The notes beneath the pieces are model-generated. The model was not told the DNA's origin. It was given only the letters and a program-made list of their open reading frames with translations, and made no database searches. The translations under genes and the position numbers were made by a program. From NCBI RefSeq assembly GCF_026191355.1, contig NZ_JAPHOQ010000018.1:33506-97505 (forward strand): a stretch of 64,000 nt of DNA. Direction: 5' to 3'. Source of the stretch: Legionella sheltonii. Lineage in GTDB: Bacteria; Pseudomonadota; Gammaproteobacteria; Legionellales; Legionellaceae. This document shows, piece by piece, positions 54,687-64,000 of the stretch. Positions within the stretch are counted from its first letter, which is position 1, and each line of letters starts with the position of its first letter.

Positions 54687-56270
54687 TTATCCTGTATGTT
54701 TTTGATTTAAACATAGGAAAAGCTCGTCGACATCCATAATTAAAATCGTCTCACCTGATCCTAATAATGCCGTCCCAGAGAACAACTTACTCCCTCGAAT
54801 GATTGGATTAATCGGTTGAGTAATAATTTCTTCTGTGGTGAGCAGCGCGTCTACAACCAAACCTAATAACTCTTCTTCTTTTCTTAAGACAACAATAAAC
54901 TGGCGTTCTTCTGCAGTTATCTTTTCCTTAAAAAGAACGGACAAACGCAAAAGAGGGACATTGATTTGCTCATACACAAAAGCTTCTTGATGCAAGAGAG
55001 CGGCTGTCTCCTGACACGATATCGTGATTAAACGTTCTATGCTATTGATTGGAAGTGCATAAATCTGATCGCCTTGACGTACCAACAAAACAAGAATAAC
55101 GGTTAAGGTTAAAGGAATCTTTATCGTAAATTGAGTCCCTTTTCCTTTTTCAGTTGCGACTTCAATCCTCCCGTTAATGGATTCAATGGTCTGCTTAACA
55201 ATAGACAAACCCAGACCCCTTCCTGAAATATCCGTGACTTTTTCTGTAGTGGAAATCCCATAAAAAATAGCGTTTGTTACTTCTAGTTTCTCTGCTCTTG
55301 TAGGTAATAAATTGCGCCTTATCGCAATATTTTTGATGGCCTCGAGATTAAGTCCAGCACCATCATCGCTCACTTCAATGACTACTGACTCTTTATGACG
55401 TTTCGCTTTTAAATTAATGCTTCCTTCTATAGGTTTCTTTTCCGCCTTTCTCATGTCGGAAGATTCTAAACCATGATCAATTGCGTTTTTGATTAGGTGA
55501 GCCAGAGACTCGCTTATAGCGTCGATTAATGAACGATCGACCTCAATATCTCTGCCTTCAGTGCGTAATTCAACCTGTTTATTTTGCTGTTTCGCGAGAT
55601 CTCTGACCATACGGGAAAAACGATCGAATACAAATCCTATAGGCACCAGTCGAATTTGCATGACGTAATACTGTAACTCATTGAGTGTTTGATTCAGCAT
55701 AGCTACTGTTGTAGCTAGTTCAGGGGATTGAATCGTCTCACTTAAACTGTCCAATCTCATTTTATTAATAAGCAATTCTTTAGTAAGATTGAGCAATTTA
55801 TCAAGGCGGTCGACTTTAACTTCGATGCTGGTAACCGATTCCAAGGGGCCCAATGATTTGATTGCAGATAGATCCGCAGTGTGCTTCTCATCATCAGATA
55901 AAACACTGTTAATTTGTTTAATCATTGTCTCGGTAGCAGGCTCAGGCTTTCCTTCTGAGATTTCTTTTAAGGCTTCTTTTAAAAAATCAAAGCAATTAAA
56001 TAAAAGATTAACACAAAGTTTGAGTGGAATTTTTTGGGTACGAATTGCATCGAGTAAATCTTCAATAGCATGATTTAATTTTGCTATTTTTTGAAATCCC
56101 ATAGTTGCAGAAATATTTTTGAATGTATGAGCGCTGCGAAAAATGTCTTGCAGGTTTTTCTTATTATCTTGTTTTTTTTCCCAATTAATGAGTGCTAAAT
56201 TCATATTTTTAATATGATTATTTGCCTCAATAAGAAAATCCTCAATGTATTTATTCATGTCATCATTCAT
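54687..56270 (-). CDS. cheA: Histidine kinase CheA (compact, no P2)
   Basis: A ~527-residue CheA. The Hpt domain carries His48 in SAHTFKNISATMGF. Dimerisation (P3) follows (ESVTSIEVKVDRLDKLLNLT), then the ATPase domain (NAIDHGLE, VSDDGAGLN, GRGLGLSIVKQ), and a CheW-like P5. The CheY-binding P2 domain is missing, so it is shorter than the usual ~650 residues. The start at 56270 has AGGA at eight bases. An ATG at 56279 would add three residues. It sits between cheY and cheC. Confidence 0.92.
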   Translation of the reverse strand: MNDDMNKYIEDFLIEANNHIKNMNLALINWEKKQDNKKNLQDIFRSAHTFKNISATMGFQKIAKLNHAIEDLLDAIRTQKIPLKLCVNLLFNCFDFLKEALKEISEGKPEPATETMIKQINSVLSDDEKHTADLSAIKSLGPLESVTSIEVKVDRLDKLLNLTKELLINKMRLDSLSETIQSPELATTVAMLNQTLNELQYYVMQIRLVPIGFVFDRFSRMVRDLAKQQNKQVELRTEGRDIEVDRSLIDAISESLAHLIKNAIDHGLESSDMRKAEKKPIEGSINLKAKRHKESVVIEVSDDGAGLNLEAIKNIAIRRNLLPTRAEKLEVTNAIFYGISTTEKVTDISGRGLGLSIVKQTIESINGRIEVATEKGKGTQFTIKIPLTLTVILVLLVRQGDQIYALPINSIERLITISCQETAALLHQEAFVYEQINVPLLRLSVLFKEKITAEERQFIVVLRKEEELLGLVVDALLTTEEIITQPINPIIRGSKLFSGTALLGSGETILIMDVDELFLCLNQKHTG

Positions 56271-56290
56271 CAACGACATCCTATGGTGAG

Positions 56291-56659
56291 TTATAAATAT
56301 TTTTTTAGTTCCTTTTTAATTTGCTCAATCTCAAATGGTTTTTGAATATATCCTCTTGCTCCCAGAGATTTGCACCGTTCCTTAATCGACGCATGTCCAA
56401 CGGATGTCACCATGAATACATTGATGTGTGGATATTGATTATGAATGCATTCCAAGAGCTGAATTCCTTCTACTTCACTGGCATTCATGATCACATCGAG
56501 TAGTACGAGATCGGGTGATTTTTTTTCGAGTAAGAGTAAGGCCGCTTTTTCGCCATCAGCCTCTATGATATCGAGATCTGCGAACTGTTTATTTAAAATA
56601 TCTTTTAAGATTGTCCGCATAAAATTGGAATCATCTACAATCATCACCTTCTTACCCAT
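56291..56659 (-). CDS. cheY: CheY-like single-domain response regulator
   Basis: A 122-residue receiver domain. The acidic pocket is MIVDDSNFMR, phospho-acceptor Asp55 is in LVLLDVIMN, Thr is in VFMVTSVGHAS, and Lys is in YIQKPFE. No output domain is present. A GAGGAG site precedes the ATG. It lies upstream of cheA and after a ~194-base gap from cheW, where a second promoter may lie. In this cluster it would be the output of CheA, though flagellar genes are absent. Confidence 0.93.
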   Translation of the reverse strand: MGKKVMIVDDSNFMRTILKDILNKQFADLDIIEADGEKAALLLLEKKSPDLVLLDVIMNASEVEGIQLLECIHNQYPHINVFMVTSVGHASIKERCKSLGARGYIQKPFEIEQIKKELKKYL

Positions 56660-56853
56660 CGTATTCTCCTCAAATGAGATCGACTTAGTTCTCTCGAAAT
56701 CCCAATCGTCAGAGTTTCCCGAGAAATCATTTCGTATTCGTTCACAATCTCGTCATTTTGAATGAGTTTACGACGAAGGATCTCCTACAATATACTGGAT
56801 CTCCCTCACTACATTCGGGTGACGTATCGTCGTGAACACTTACAATCATTCGT

Positions 56854-57351
56854 TTAATAACGTTCTAAGGCGGATAGCTTTATAAGTTCCTCTTGCGCTA
56901 AAATACTGGCTAAATTTAATAAAATAATTAGACGATTTTCATCAATCACTACCCCTCCCACATATTTTTCATGAATATTTATTATGCTGGAAGGATTTTT
57001 ATTAATATCCGCACCGTTTACACGTAAAACTTCTACTACTTCATCAACCATTAGACCAAAAATCCCACTATTTTGTTTTGTAATAATGATATGCTTTGGA
57101 TTATCGTTAACGGCAGTGGGAAGAAAAAATAGGCTCTTAATATCAATAATCGCTACAATATCGCCACGCACATTGATCAACCCACGTATAAAATATGGCG
57201 AATCAGGAATAGGGGTGATAGGCACGACCTTGATAATTTCTCGGGCGTCACTGATTGGTATACAAAACTCTTTATTTCCTGATCGAAATACAATGAGTTG
57301 CACTAATTGTTGTTCTTTTGTTTTAAGAGTTGATGATGATCTGTTCGGCAT
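56854..57351 (-). CDS. cheW: CheW coupling protein
   Basis: A 165-residue CheW domain that links receptors to CheA (QLIVFRSGNKEFCIPISDAR, PDSPYFIRGLINVRGDIVAI, IIITKQNSGIFGLMVDEV). Length and motifs are typical. Its ATG overlaps the stop of the poly-HAMP receptor gene (TAATG), so the two are translated together. A fairly polar N-terminal ~15 residues precede the domain. Confidence 0.93.
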   Translation of the reverse strand: MPNRSSSTLKTKEQQLVQLIVFRSGNKEFCIPISDAREIIKVVPITPIPDSPYFIRGLINVRGDIVAIIDIKSLFFLPTAVNDNPKHIIITKQNSGIFGLMVDEVVEVLRVNGADINKNPSSIINIHEKYVGGVVIDENRLIILLNLASILAQEELIKLSALERY

Positions 57352-60300
57352 TATTCACCCCTGAGCACGTGCGCTTCAGAAGCCATATAGGCTACTTTAA
57401 ATCGTTTCAGGGCCGTTCTTAACTCATCGGACAGAACGGATAAATTCGAAGCGGACACCGTCATTTGTTGCATACTGGCTGTTTGTTGTTGAATTGACGA
57501 GGACATCTGCTCGGCACCAACTGCTGCTTGCTCTGATGTCGCCGAGATTTCTTCTGTTGTTTTTGCAACAGCAAGGGCTGCCTTGGCTTGCTCTGATGTT
57601 GCAGTTGAAATTTCCTGAGCCTTGACTGTGATTTCCTGGGTACCCGAACTAATTTGGCTAAGAATTCTTAACGCTTCATTGACAATATCAATGGATTCAG
57701 TGACCTTCTGTGTACCAGTGGTCATACCTTCAACCACTTGTGTGGTCGACTCGAGTATGGTGTTCACCATACCCTCAATTTGCACGGCTGCTTTTTTAGT
57801 CCCTTCAGCAAGCTTCCTAATTTCGTCGGCCACCACAGCAAATCCTCGACCTGCCTCGCCGGCACGTGCTGCTTCTATTGCGGCATTTAATGCCAAAAGG
57901 TTTGTTTGATCGGCAATACCTTTTGTCGTACCGACAATCACCCCAATTTCTTTGGCTCGCTTATCCAAATCTTTGACTGTATCGGTATTGGATTTCACGA
58001 TATCATCAATAGACTTAAGCCGTGTTGCCGCTTGTTTTCCTGCATCAGTACCTCTGCTTGCCAGTTTTGCGGCTTCTTGGGTTACTTCCGCGGCACTACG
58101 TGAATTTGTGGCCCCTTGTTGAATGGATTTAGACAGTTCCGTAACAATCCGCGTACTTGATTCCAGTTTTTTCGCCTGTTCTTTCGCCCCCACAGCGATT
58201 TGCTGTGTGGTGCTCGCCGCTTGTTGCAAAGTACTACTAACCTGCTTTGAGATATCCGCTAATTGTACTGACGCGCCAGAAACTTTGGTCGAACTGTCCA
58301 TAGCAAAACGAATTAATGCGCCTAAATCATCAAAAGACTTATTCAATGCATCAGATAATGTTCTGATATCACCCTGGGTTTCAATACTGACTCGTTGCGA
58401 CACATCGCCCATGGATAGTGCGACCGCAAGACGAATCACTTCTTGTACCGGTGTCGCAATCGAATTCAAGAGATTATTTAATTTATCAACAATATCTTTC
58501 CAACTGCCTCCAACACCTTCAACATTAGCGCGTTCATTTAATCTGCCTTCTTTACCCGCTACTTGCGCCACACGGGATACTTCACTCGCCAAGCGATTAA
58601 GGTCATCCACCATTTTATTGATGGTCTCTTTGAGCAGTAACACTTCCCCTTTAGCCTCAACAGTAATTTTTTGCGTCAAATCCCCTGCACTGATTGCAAT
58701 CGCAACTTTTGAAATATTACGTACTTGATCCGTCAGGTTGGAGGCCATCGCATTCACGTTGGCGGTTAATTCTTTCCAGGTACCACCGACTTCCGGTACT
58801 GAAGCCTGGCCACCTAATTTTCCTTCGGTACCCACTTCTTTAGCAACACGTGTTACTTCAGCGGCAAAGAGATTTAAGTTATCCACCATCTTGTTCAGTG
58901 TTTCTTTAAGTTGAAGAATTTCTCCACTGACCTCAACGGTTATTTTTTGATTCAGATCGCCATCCGCAACCGCCGTGGCGACCTGAGCAATATTACGCAC
59001 TTGGCTGGTTAAATTTGCAGCCATCGCATTCACATTATCGGTTAATTCCTTCCATGTGCCAGTTACCCCTGGAACCTGTGCTTGACCGCCTAATTTACCT
59101 TCGGTACCAACCTCTTTCGCTACCCGCGTTACTTCACCTGAAAATGATCTTAAGTTATCGACCATGTCGTTGATGGTATTTTTTAATTCTAATACCTCAC
59201 CTCTCACCTCAACGGTAATTTTTTGATTCAAATTGCCGCTGGCTACAGCGGTTGTAACTTGCGCAATATTACGCACCTGGTTGGTTAAATTGGCCGCCAT
59301 CGCATTCACGTTATCCGTTAATTCTTTCCATGTACCGGTAACATTGGGTACTTGTGCCTGACCACCTAATTTTCCTTCGGTACCCACTTCTTTTGCAACC
59401 CGAGTTACTTCGGAAGCAAAGATGGTTAAACTATCGACCATTCTGTTAATTGTTTCTTTCAACTGCAACACTTCCCCAAGTACTTCTACAGTAATCTTCT
59501 GATTTAAATCACCTTTTGCGACTGCGGTCGCAACTTGGGCAATGTTACGTACTTGACTGGTTAAATTAGCAGCCATCGCATTCACATTATCGGTTAATTC
59601 TTTCCAAGTACCCGTAACGCCTGGCACCTGTGCTTGACCTCCTAGCTTTCCTTCCGTGCCCACTTCCTTGGCTACCCGTGTTACTTCTGAAGCAAAGATA
59701 GTCAAACTATCCACCATTTTATTCAGGGTTTCTTTCAGTTGCAGCATTTCACCTTGAACTTCAACGGTGATCTTTTGATTCAAATCACCTTTAGCCACAG
59801 CGGTTGCCACCTGAGCAATATTGCGCACCTGGTTTGTTAAATTTGCAGCCATCGCATTCACATTATCGGTTAACTCTTTCCATGTGCCTGTGACACCAGG
59901 AACCTGTGCTTGCCCGCCCAATTTACCCTCGGTACCGACTTCTTTCGCGACCCGCGTTACTTCACCTGAGAACGACCTTAAATTATCCACCATCTTGTTA
60001 ATTGTATTTTTCAATTCCAATACTTCGCCTTTTACTTCGACAGTAATTTTTTGATTGAGATCACCACTGGCAACGGCGGTGGTTACTTGGGCAATATTAC
60101 GTACTTGGCTGGTTAAATTGGCAGCCATTGCATTGACGTTATCGGTTAATTCTTTCCAGGTTCCCGTGACACCTGGAACCTGTGCTTGACCACCTAATTT
60201 ACCTTCGGTACCCACTTCACGGGCAACGCGGGTTACTTCTGAAGTAAAACTGCTTAATCCTTCCATCATACTATTATAGGAATCAGCTATTTCGCCAAAA

Positions 60301-60434
60301 ATATCATACTGGTCTTTTTTTAAGCGTTTGGACAGGTCGCCTCGCCTCACTGACTCCATAGCCTCGAGAATATCACGAAGTCTACTCTCCATTGAGGCCT
60401 TACTTTTGGGATGATGAAAAGGTTCTAAATTCAT
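57351..60434 (-). CDS. Cytoplasmic poly-HAMP methyl-accepting chemotaxis protein
   Basis: A ~1,027-residue receptor without membrane segments. After a short N-terminal coil it has six near-identical 92-residue HAMP-type units ([62 protein letters not shown]) and a seventh divergent one. A full MCP signalling domain follows, with hairpin [20 protein letters not shown]. The tandem HAMP design resembles group III histidine kinases (fungal Nik1/Os-1) more than ordinary receptors, here joined to an MCP output. The ATG at 60434 follows AGGAA. An ATG at 60467 would add 11 residues. It is first in the operon and overlaps cheW. Confidence 0.93.
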   Translation of the reverse strand: MNLEPFHHPKSKASMESRLRDILEAMESVRRGDLSKRLKKDQYDIFGEIADSYNSMMEGLSSFTSEVTRVAREVGTEGKLGGQAQVPGVTGTWKELTDNVNAMAANLTSQVRNIAQVTTAVASGDLNQKITVEVKGEVLELKNTINKMVDNLRSFSGEVTRVAKEVGTEGKLGGQAQVPGVTGTWKELTDNVNAMAANLTNQVRNIAQVATAVAKGDLNQKITVEVQGEMLQLKETLNKMVDSLTIFASEVTRVAKEVGTEGKLGGQAQVPGVTGTWKELTDNVNAMAANLTSQVRNIAQVATAVAKGDLNQKITVEVLGEVLQLKETINRMVDSLTIFASEVTRVAKEVGTEGKLGGQAQVPNVTGTWKELTDNVNAMAANLTNQVRNIAQVTTAVASGNLNQKITVEVRGEVLELKNTINDMVDNLRSFSGEVTRVAKEVGTEGKLGGQAQVPGVTGTWKELTDNVNAMAANLTSQVRNIAQVATAVADGDLNQKITVEVSGEILQLKETLNKMVDNLNLFAAEVTRVAKEVGTEGKLGGQASVPEVGGTWKELTANVNAMASNLTDQVRNISKVAIAISAGDLTQKITVEAKGEVLLLKETINKMVDDLNRLASEVSRVAQVAGKEGRLNERANVEGVGGSWKDIVDKLNNLLNSIATPVQEVIRLAVALSMGDVSQRVSIETQGDIRTLSDALNKSFDDLGALIRFAMDSSTKVSGASVQLADISKQVSSTLQQAASTTQQIAVGAKEQAKKLESSTRIVTELSKSIQQGATNSRSAAEVTQEAAKLASRGTDAGKQAATRLKSIDDIVKSNTDTVKDLDKRAKEIGVIVGTTKGIADQTNLLALNAAIEAARAGEAGRGFAVVADEIRKLAEGTKKAAVQIEGMVNTILESTTQVVEGMTTGTQKVTESIDIVNEALRILSQISSGTQEITVKAQEISTATSEQAKAALAVAKTTEEISATSEQAAVGAEQMSSSIQQQTASMQQMTVSASNLSVLSDELRTALKRFKVAYMASEAHVLRGE
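58580..60240. repeat. Six tandem 276-bp coding repeats (HAMP units)
   Basis: Six 276-bp repeats inside the receptor gene. They fall into two subtypes: one with VASGDLNQ...LRSFSGEV (units 1 and 4) and one with VAKGDLNQ...LTIFASEV (units 2 and 3); units 5 and 6 are intermediates. The subtype order suggests block duplication. Such identical DNA repeats are prone to unit gain or loss by recombination. Confidence 0.85.
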
Positions 60435-60615
60435 CGCTACTTCCTGTGTTCCTTTCTGTCGAGGCATTCTTAAATTCCATTTACGAAGCGATACAATAAA
60501 TATAGTAAAAGTATAATATTTTTACAAAAACGAACACTGATGATAGAATAAATAAAGAACACTTAGTTGTTTTTTTCTCATAAAATAAAGTATCCTTTGT
60601 TGGGTGGAATTTGTT

Positions 60616-61731
60616 ATGCCAAAATGTACTATTAGATTATTACTCGATGCCGCACATCTCGCTTATCGTATTGAAGGTAAAGATAATAAGCTGCGCGAAG
60701 ACGAACACGAAACGAGTGAAGGCTACGTCCATACAAAGCTATTAACAGAGGGCATCGCTCAAGCAGGATATAAGATACAGGCTAAAATAAATCCCGAAGC
60801 AGTAAACTCTGAAGGTCTAGCGGCTGTTTGTCTTGAACCAGACGATGACAAATCCCCTATTATCATCTCGTATAGAGGAACAGCGTCTTTTAAGGACGTG
60901 TATTCTGATATTAATTTAACCTTGACTGGCACAGTAGGAAAAAAATTACAGGAAAAAGCGTTTGATTTTTATGAGAAAGCAAAAACAGATTTTCCAGATA
61001 GAGAGATAATAATCGTCGGACATTCTCTAGGAGGGCACATAGCTCAATATGTCGGAGCTCGAGCCTATGCCACCGATAAAGACTTGCAAGAATCAAGAAA
61101 ATTACATGTGAGAACATTCAATACTGCCTCTATCGATTCGCTCCATGGCCGATCATTGACTAAAAACCACCCTAATCTTCTTGCTCAATTTTGTAATTAC
61201 AGACTAGACATGGATATTGTCAGTGGGCTACGCGTTCCACAAAATTTAGGTGGATTACCCACTCCACGATATTATGGAAACACCTTTTCTTTTTGCACAG
61301 ACATAAACAGGCTCGCAGCCCATCCTTTAAGGGCGATGAGAGACGTTCTTCCTGACTCTGTAAAAAATTTAGAAGTAGGCGGAACCGATGAAGCCCACAG
61401 GGATTTGAGCACTCTGAAAGAAGCCGTTCTAGGTATAAAAGAAGCCTATGCTGCCCACATAAAGGGGCAATGGTTTTCTAGGTATCGAATGGGTAGCCAA
61501 AATAAAAAAATTATTGATAAACAATTAGATAAAGTTACCGCTGCTTTAAATGAAAATCCACCTGATTTTGAACTAGCAAAATTGGAACTTAAATTTGCCA
61601 TGAGTCAAACATCTGGCCCTACCTCGTATAATTGCCTTGATTTTTTAATTAAAGAGATTAAGTTTGTTAAGAGGGAATGGGCTGAGGATTCGACACTCTT
61701 GAACGTTAGTACACCTCAAAATAAGATTTAA
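60616..61731 (+). CDS. Class 3 lipase-like protein
   Basis: A 371-residue alpha/beta hydrolase of the lipase-3/DUF2974 type. The nucleophile Ser137 lies in IVGHSLGGHIAQY, and an oxyanion region is SYRGTASFKDVYSDI. Asp and His of the triad are probably Asp in YRLDMDIVSGL and a later His. The C-terminal ~100 residues are helical and family-less. The ATG at 60616 follows GGTGGA and is preferred over the GTG at 60604. There is no signal peptide, so it may be cytoplasmic or a Dot/Icm-delivered lipase. It lies just before another large unknown gene. Confidence 0.78.
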   Translation: MPKCTIRLLLDAAHLAYRIEGKDNKLREDEHETSEGYVHTKLLTEGIAQAGYKIQAKINPEAVNSEGLAAVCLEPDDDKSPIIISYRGTASFKDVYSDINLTLTGTVGKKLQEKAFDFYEKAKTDFPDREIIIVGHSLGGHIAQYVGARAYATDKDLQESRKLHVRTFNTASIDSLHGRSLTKNHPNLLAQFCNYRLDMDIVSGLRVPQNLGGLPTPRYYGNTFSFCTDINRLAAHPLRAMRDVLPDSVKNLEVGGTDEAHRDLSTLKEAVLGIKEAYAAHIKGQWFSRYRMGSQNKKIIDKQLDKVTAALNENPPDFELAKLELKFAMSQTSGPTSYNCLDFLIKEIKFVKREWAEDSTLLNVSTPQNKI

Positions 61732-62075
61732 ATTTCATAGGTACTTCACTGCATTCATATAAAGGTATTTTCCATAGATTATGAGTAAGGCTATAGTTCA
61801 GATTAAACCATTCACTGTTTATTACCACCATATAGCCAGTGGATTTGCTGCAGCCACTGCCGGTTCTGGGACCACCTTTACCCTTGACTCAATGAAAAAA
61901 TTTCCGCCTTCACAAGACCTGATTGAAGCAAGTTATCCATTAAACTCCATATCATTGTTAAAAAATTGACAATACTTTCAGATCCAGCTGCTAATTCACG
62001 TTGTGTTAATCATATCCTAATAATTATTTAGTATAATTACCAACCCAAGTGTTCTTTTTTAGTTGATTAAATTTT
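61732..62075. other. Intergenic region, possible small ORF only
   Basis: A 344-base gap between the lipase-like gene and the large unknown gene. It contains a 62-codon open frame at 61781-61969 that has no good ribosome site or recognisable sequence. No repeat or terminator was seen. Confidence 0.3.
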
Positions 62076-64000
62076 ATGCCTGATAATTTTGGTTTCGCTG
62101 AAATTAGTACTATTGAAGATGCCACTGCTGCGTGGCAATCATTTTTGGGTCGTTTTTTCTCGCCAGAAATTCCACCAGGTGTTGATGACACTTTTGATCC
62201 AACATTACGCGTGTTTGCTCCTAGAGAAAATAAAAATGCTAAATACAAACATCCTGGGTTCATCGACCCCAAAACAAAACAGGTTCCTGTAGATCCAGAA
62301 AGAACCCTACATTCTGATGATTTTGATGACTTTTTAAATGGTAATAAAATTACTATTCCGGCACATATCACTCTTAATGCAGAAGGCTTGGAACGCGTTG
62401 CAAAAGCAATTGCACTTGGTGATTTCGAAGATCCAGCCTTAAACGAAGAAGATCATACTTTTTACGCGTTATGGCTTTTCAAACAAAACAAAATCACCCG
62501 CCAACAAATGACTACAATACTCGCCAGAGCTCAAATTCCTAAAGAATATCCTCTGGAGAAAACGTTTCCTATATTTGCTAAAGATGGGAAACTTACCCAA
62601 GAGGCTATTGAATTACTCTTTCCAGCCATTTCAAAAAGTATCTATGGTGAACCACTGACTAGAGAGCAAAAAGAACGATTATGCTACCTTATTTTAGCGG
62701 CCCCCAAATCAGAACAAGTTTTTTTTATTTCAAAAAATAATCCAAACATTATTGCTCCACCGAACACGCGTATCCAACTCGGAGATGCTCTGCTGAGGAA
62801 TGGATCTTGGCATAGGGCAACATATCAAGGAGAAGAACATGATCTTTACTTATCTTTCGGTGTTATTGAAGCACTGCAAATTGCACGGTATGGAGCTCAT
62901 GGAGCTGCTGCCAATCGTGCCAAAATAGGAAAGGTAGGAATTGATGCAGTCAAAGAGGGCGTTGAATATAACTATAGGCCGACAGCAATTAGTCTAAATG
63001 ATAGTGGCGTTGAAACAACTACAAAAAATATCCATGGTTATGCTGACACTCCAATGCCAGTAATAACAGAGCATGATGTGTATCATGCAAAAATACAAAG
63101 CACCCTCAGACCAGATTTCAACCTGATGTTAAATCATATGCATCAGATTATTTCTCAACATACGAAACTAAAATGGTCAAAAACCATGTGGGAATTGGTA
63201 GACCGTGAGTTTCTTGCCTTTGTACATCCCACAAAAAAGATGAAATTGAAAAGCGGTGAAGAGCGTTTCATTGAAATGCTTCATCGTAAAGATCAGGATC
63301 AAGCGCGTCTATTCAGGAGCTACGATCCTCCACTGTTCAGTGATGATGGATTTGCCATAGTTTGGCATATGGTGAATCAAAGTGATGTTTGGAAAAAACT
63401 CTATCACGTCGATATTAATCGGTTAGGCTATCCATATGATATGTTAATCAAGCAAATTAAGGCTTTTCAAAAGACGCTTGATGGTATTGACAAGGAAAAG
63501 AAGAAAGAAGTTGCCAGTCATCATAAGCACACTGAAATACTTACACTGAAGTATCGTTTGTTTGGTAGAACCTCTCCTACTGAGTTCAAAAAAATGTGCC
63601 AGTTAATTGATGCACTTCAAGACCAGTTAATTCCTGAAAAAGATACAATCACTAACAACATTCAAAAATTGATATTTGGAAAATATACTGATGGAGAGGA
63701 TAAGAATTTAACCATACTTAAATTCAAAAATTTTGGCAAAGAAGTATTAATTGATGAAAACTCAGTAAAAGAAATAATACCTATGCTGATTGACATGCAG
63801 CTTCAATTTGGCGAGAAGAATCCAGAAAAAGTAAGAAACGAAGTGGAACAAATCGCCAAGCAATTCAAAAGCACTTATCTGGAAAGTACTTTCTCAAAAA
63901 AAGCACTGGAAGCTTCGATTCAAACATTCTCAACTATGAGCGAAAAACTTGATTTTCTTGAGGCATGTTATGAAAAAATAATTCATTCAAAGGAATATAC
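62076..64000 (+). CDS. Very large unknown protein, effector-like (runs off right edge)
   Basis: An uninterrupted frame of at least 641 codons from the ATG at 62076 to the window end. An in-frame TGA just upstream fixes the start, though no ribosome site is clear. The first ~270 residues contain several compact alpha/beta segments (STIEDATAAWQSFLGRFFSP, FGVIEALQIARYGAHGAAAN). The following part (DVYHAKIQSTLRPDFNLMLN, SKTMWELVDREFLAFVHP) is helical. No known catalytic motif was recognised. Its size, lack of signal peptide and position beside a lipase-like protein suggest a Dot/Icm effector. Inference only. Confidence 0.72.
   Translation, partial: MPDNFGFAEISTIEDATAAWQSFLGRFFSPEIPPGVDDTFDPTLRVFAPRENKNAKYKHPGFIDPKTKQVPVDPERTLHSDDFDDFLNGNKITIPAHITLNAEGLERVAKAIALGDFEDPALNEEDHTFYALWLFKQNKITRQQMTTILARAQIPKEYPLEKTFPIFAKDGKLTQEAIELLFPAISKSIYGEPLTREQKERLCYLILAAPKSEQVFFISKNNPNIIAPPNTRIQLGDALLRNGSWHRATYQGEEHDLYLSFGVIEALQIARYGAHGAAANRAKIGKVGIDAVKEGVEYNYRPTAISLNDSGVETTTKNIHGYADTPMPVITEHDVYHAKIQSTLRPDFNLMLNHMHQIISQHTKLKWSKTMWELVDREFLAFVHPTKKMKLKSGEERFIEMLHRKDQDQARLFRSYDPPLFSDDGFAIVWHMVNQSDVWKKLYHVDINRLGYPYDMLIKQIKAFQKTLDGIDKEKKKEVASHHKHTEILTLKYRLFGRTSPTEFKKMCQLIDALQDQLIPEKDTITNNIQKLIFGKYTDGEDKNLTILKFKNFGKEVLIDENSVKEIIPMLIDMQLQFGEKNPEKVRNEVEQIAKQFKSTYLESTFSKKALEASIQTFSTMSEKLDFLEACYEKIIHSKEY

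Noticed and set aside
61781..61969. 62-codon plus-strand open frame
   Set aside because: No convincing ribosome site and no recognisable motif; kept only as a remark on the intergenic region.
1..64000. CRISPR arrays, tRNA and rRNA genes
   Set aside because: No regularly spaced short repeats were seen (the only regular repeats are the 276-bp HAMP units), and no tRNA- or rRNA-like sequence was recognised by eye; a covariance-model search was not possible.

Overview
The window looks like chromosomal DNA of a Legionella-type gammaproteobacterium, and probably not L. pneumophila. The DNA is AT-rich. There are several large, coiled, family-less proteins of the kind usually delivered by the Dot/Icm type IV secretion system. 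There is also an MFS carrier resembling the Pht (phagosomal transporter) family, a TMEM43-like protein, and many short dispersed palindromes between genes. The genus is inferred from overall character; no rRNA or tRNA gene was seen to confirm it.

Layout. 1-3.3 kb: the 5' end of a polyketide synthase (minus strand, running off the left edge), diverging from an overlapping methyltransferase/JmjC-hydroxylase pair. 3.3-9.8 kb: a nuclease-helicase fusion, two hypotheticals (one with an acidic effector-like tail), an outer-membrane protein and a truncated DUF488 gene. 9.8-18.8 kb, all minus strand: quinol nitric oxide reductase, AlkA-like glycosylase, a NADAR protein, RtcB plus archease, an EamA exporter and an AraC regulator. 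19-25.7 kb: stress and regulatory genes (GNAT, Hsp20, DUF6790, a FixJ-like regulator preceded by a coupled histidine-kinase H-box relic, a cupredoxin), then malic enzyme and YacG. 25.9-34.8 kb: a 1,221-residue effector-like protein, small and outer-membrane proteins, two hypotheticals and a degenerate GGDEF-EAL protein.

35.1-36.7 kb: an MFS transporter preceded by what reads as a complete transcription attenuator, with a 45-codon leader ending in five consecutive Ile codons, an antiterminator pairing and a hairpin with a T tract. 37-41.4 kb: membrane proteins including a TMEM43 homologue, a coiled-coil protein and an IS3-family element whose ends can be placed. 41.5-45.4 kb: divergent nagB/nagA (GlcNAc-6-P catabolism) and an MFS carrier. 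46.5-49.3 kb: a compact operon of an MFS carrier, a PhyH-type dioxygenase and an HD-domain oxygenase. The last retains the active-site residues I recall for PhnZ at a constant offset of two, so this is a PhnYZ oxidative phosphonate pathway.

49.7-64 kb: a drug-efflux carrier, an effector-like GNAT protein, a frameshifted small gene, two tandem secreted paralogues, and a chemotaxis-like operon (poly-HAMP cytoplasmic MCP, CheW, CheY, CheA, CheC) lacking CheR and CheB. These are followed by a lipase-like protein and the 5' part of another very large unknown protein running off the right edge.

The strongest candidates for something undescribed are the isoleucine-leader attenuator, the kinase-relic peptide coupled to the FixJ-like regulator, the poly-HAMP signalling operon, and the phosphonate operon in an organism that probably feeds on protozoa.
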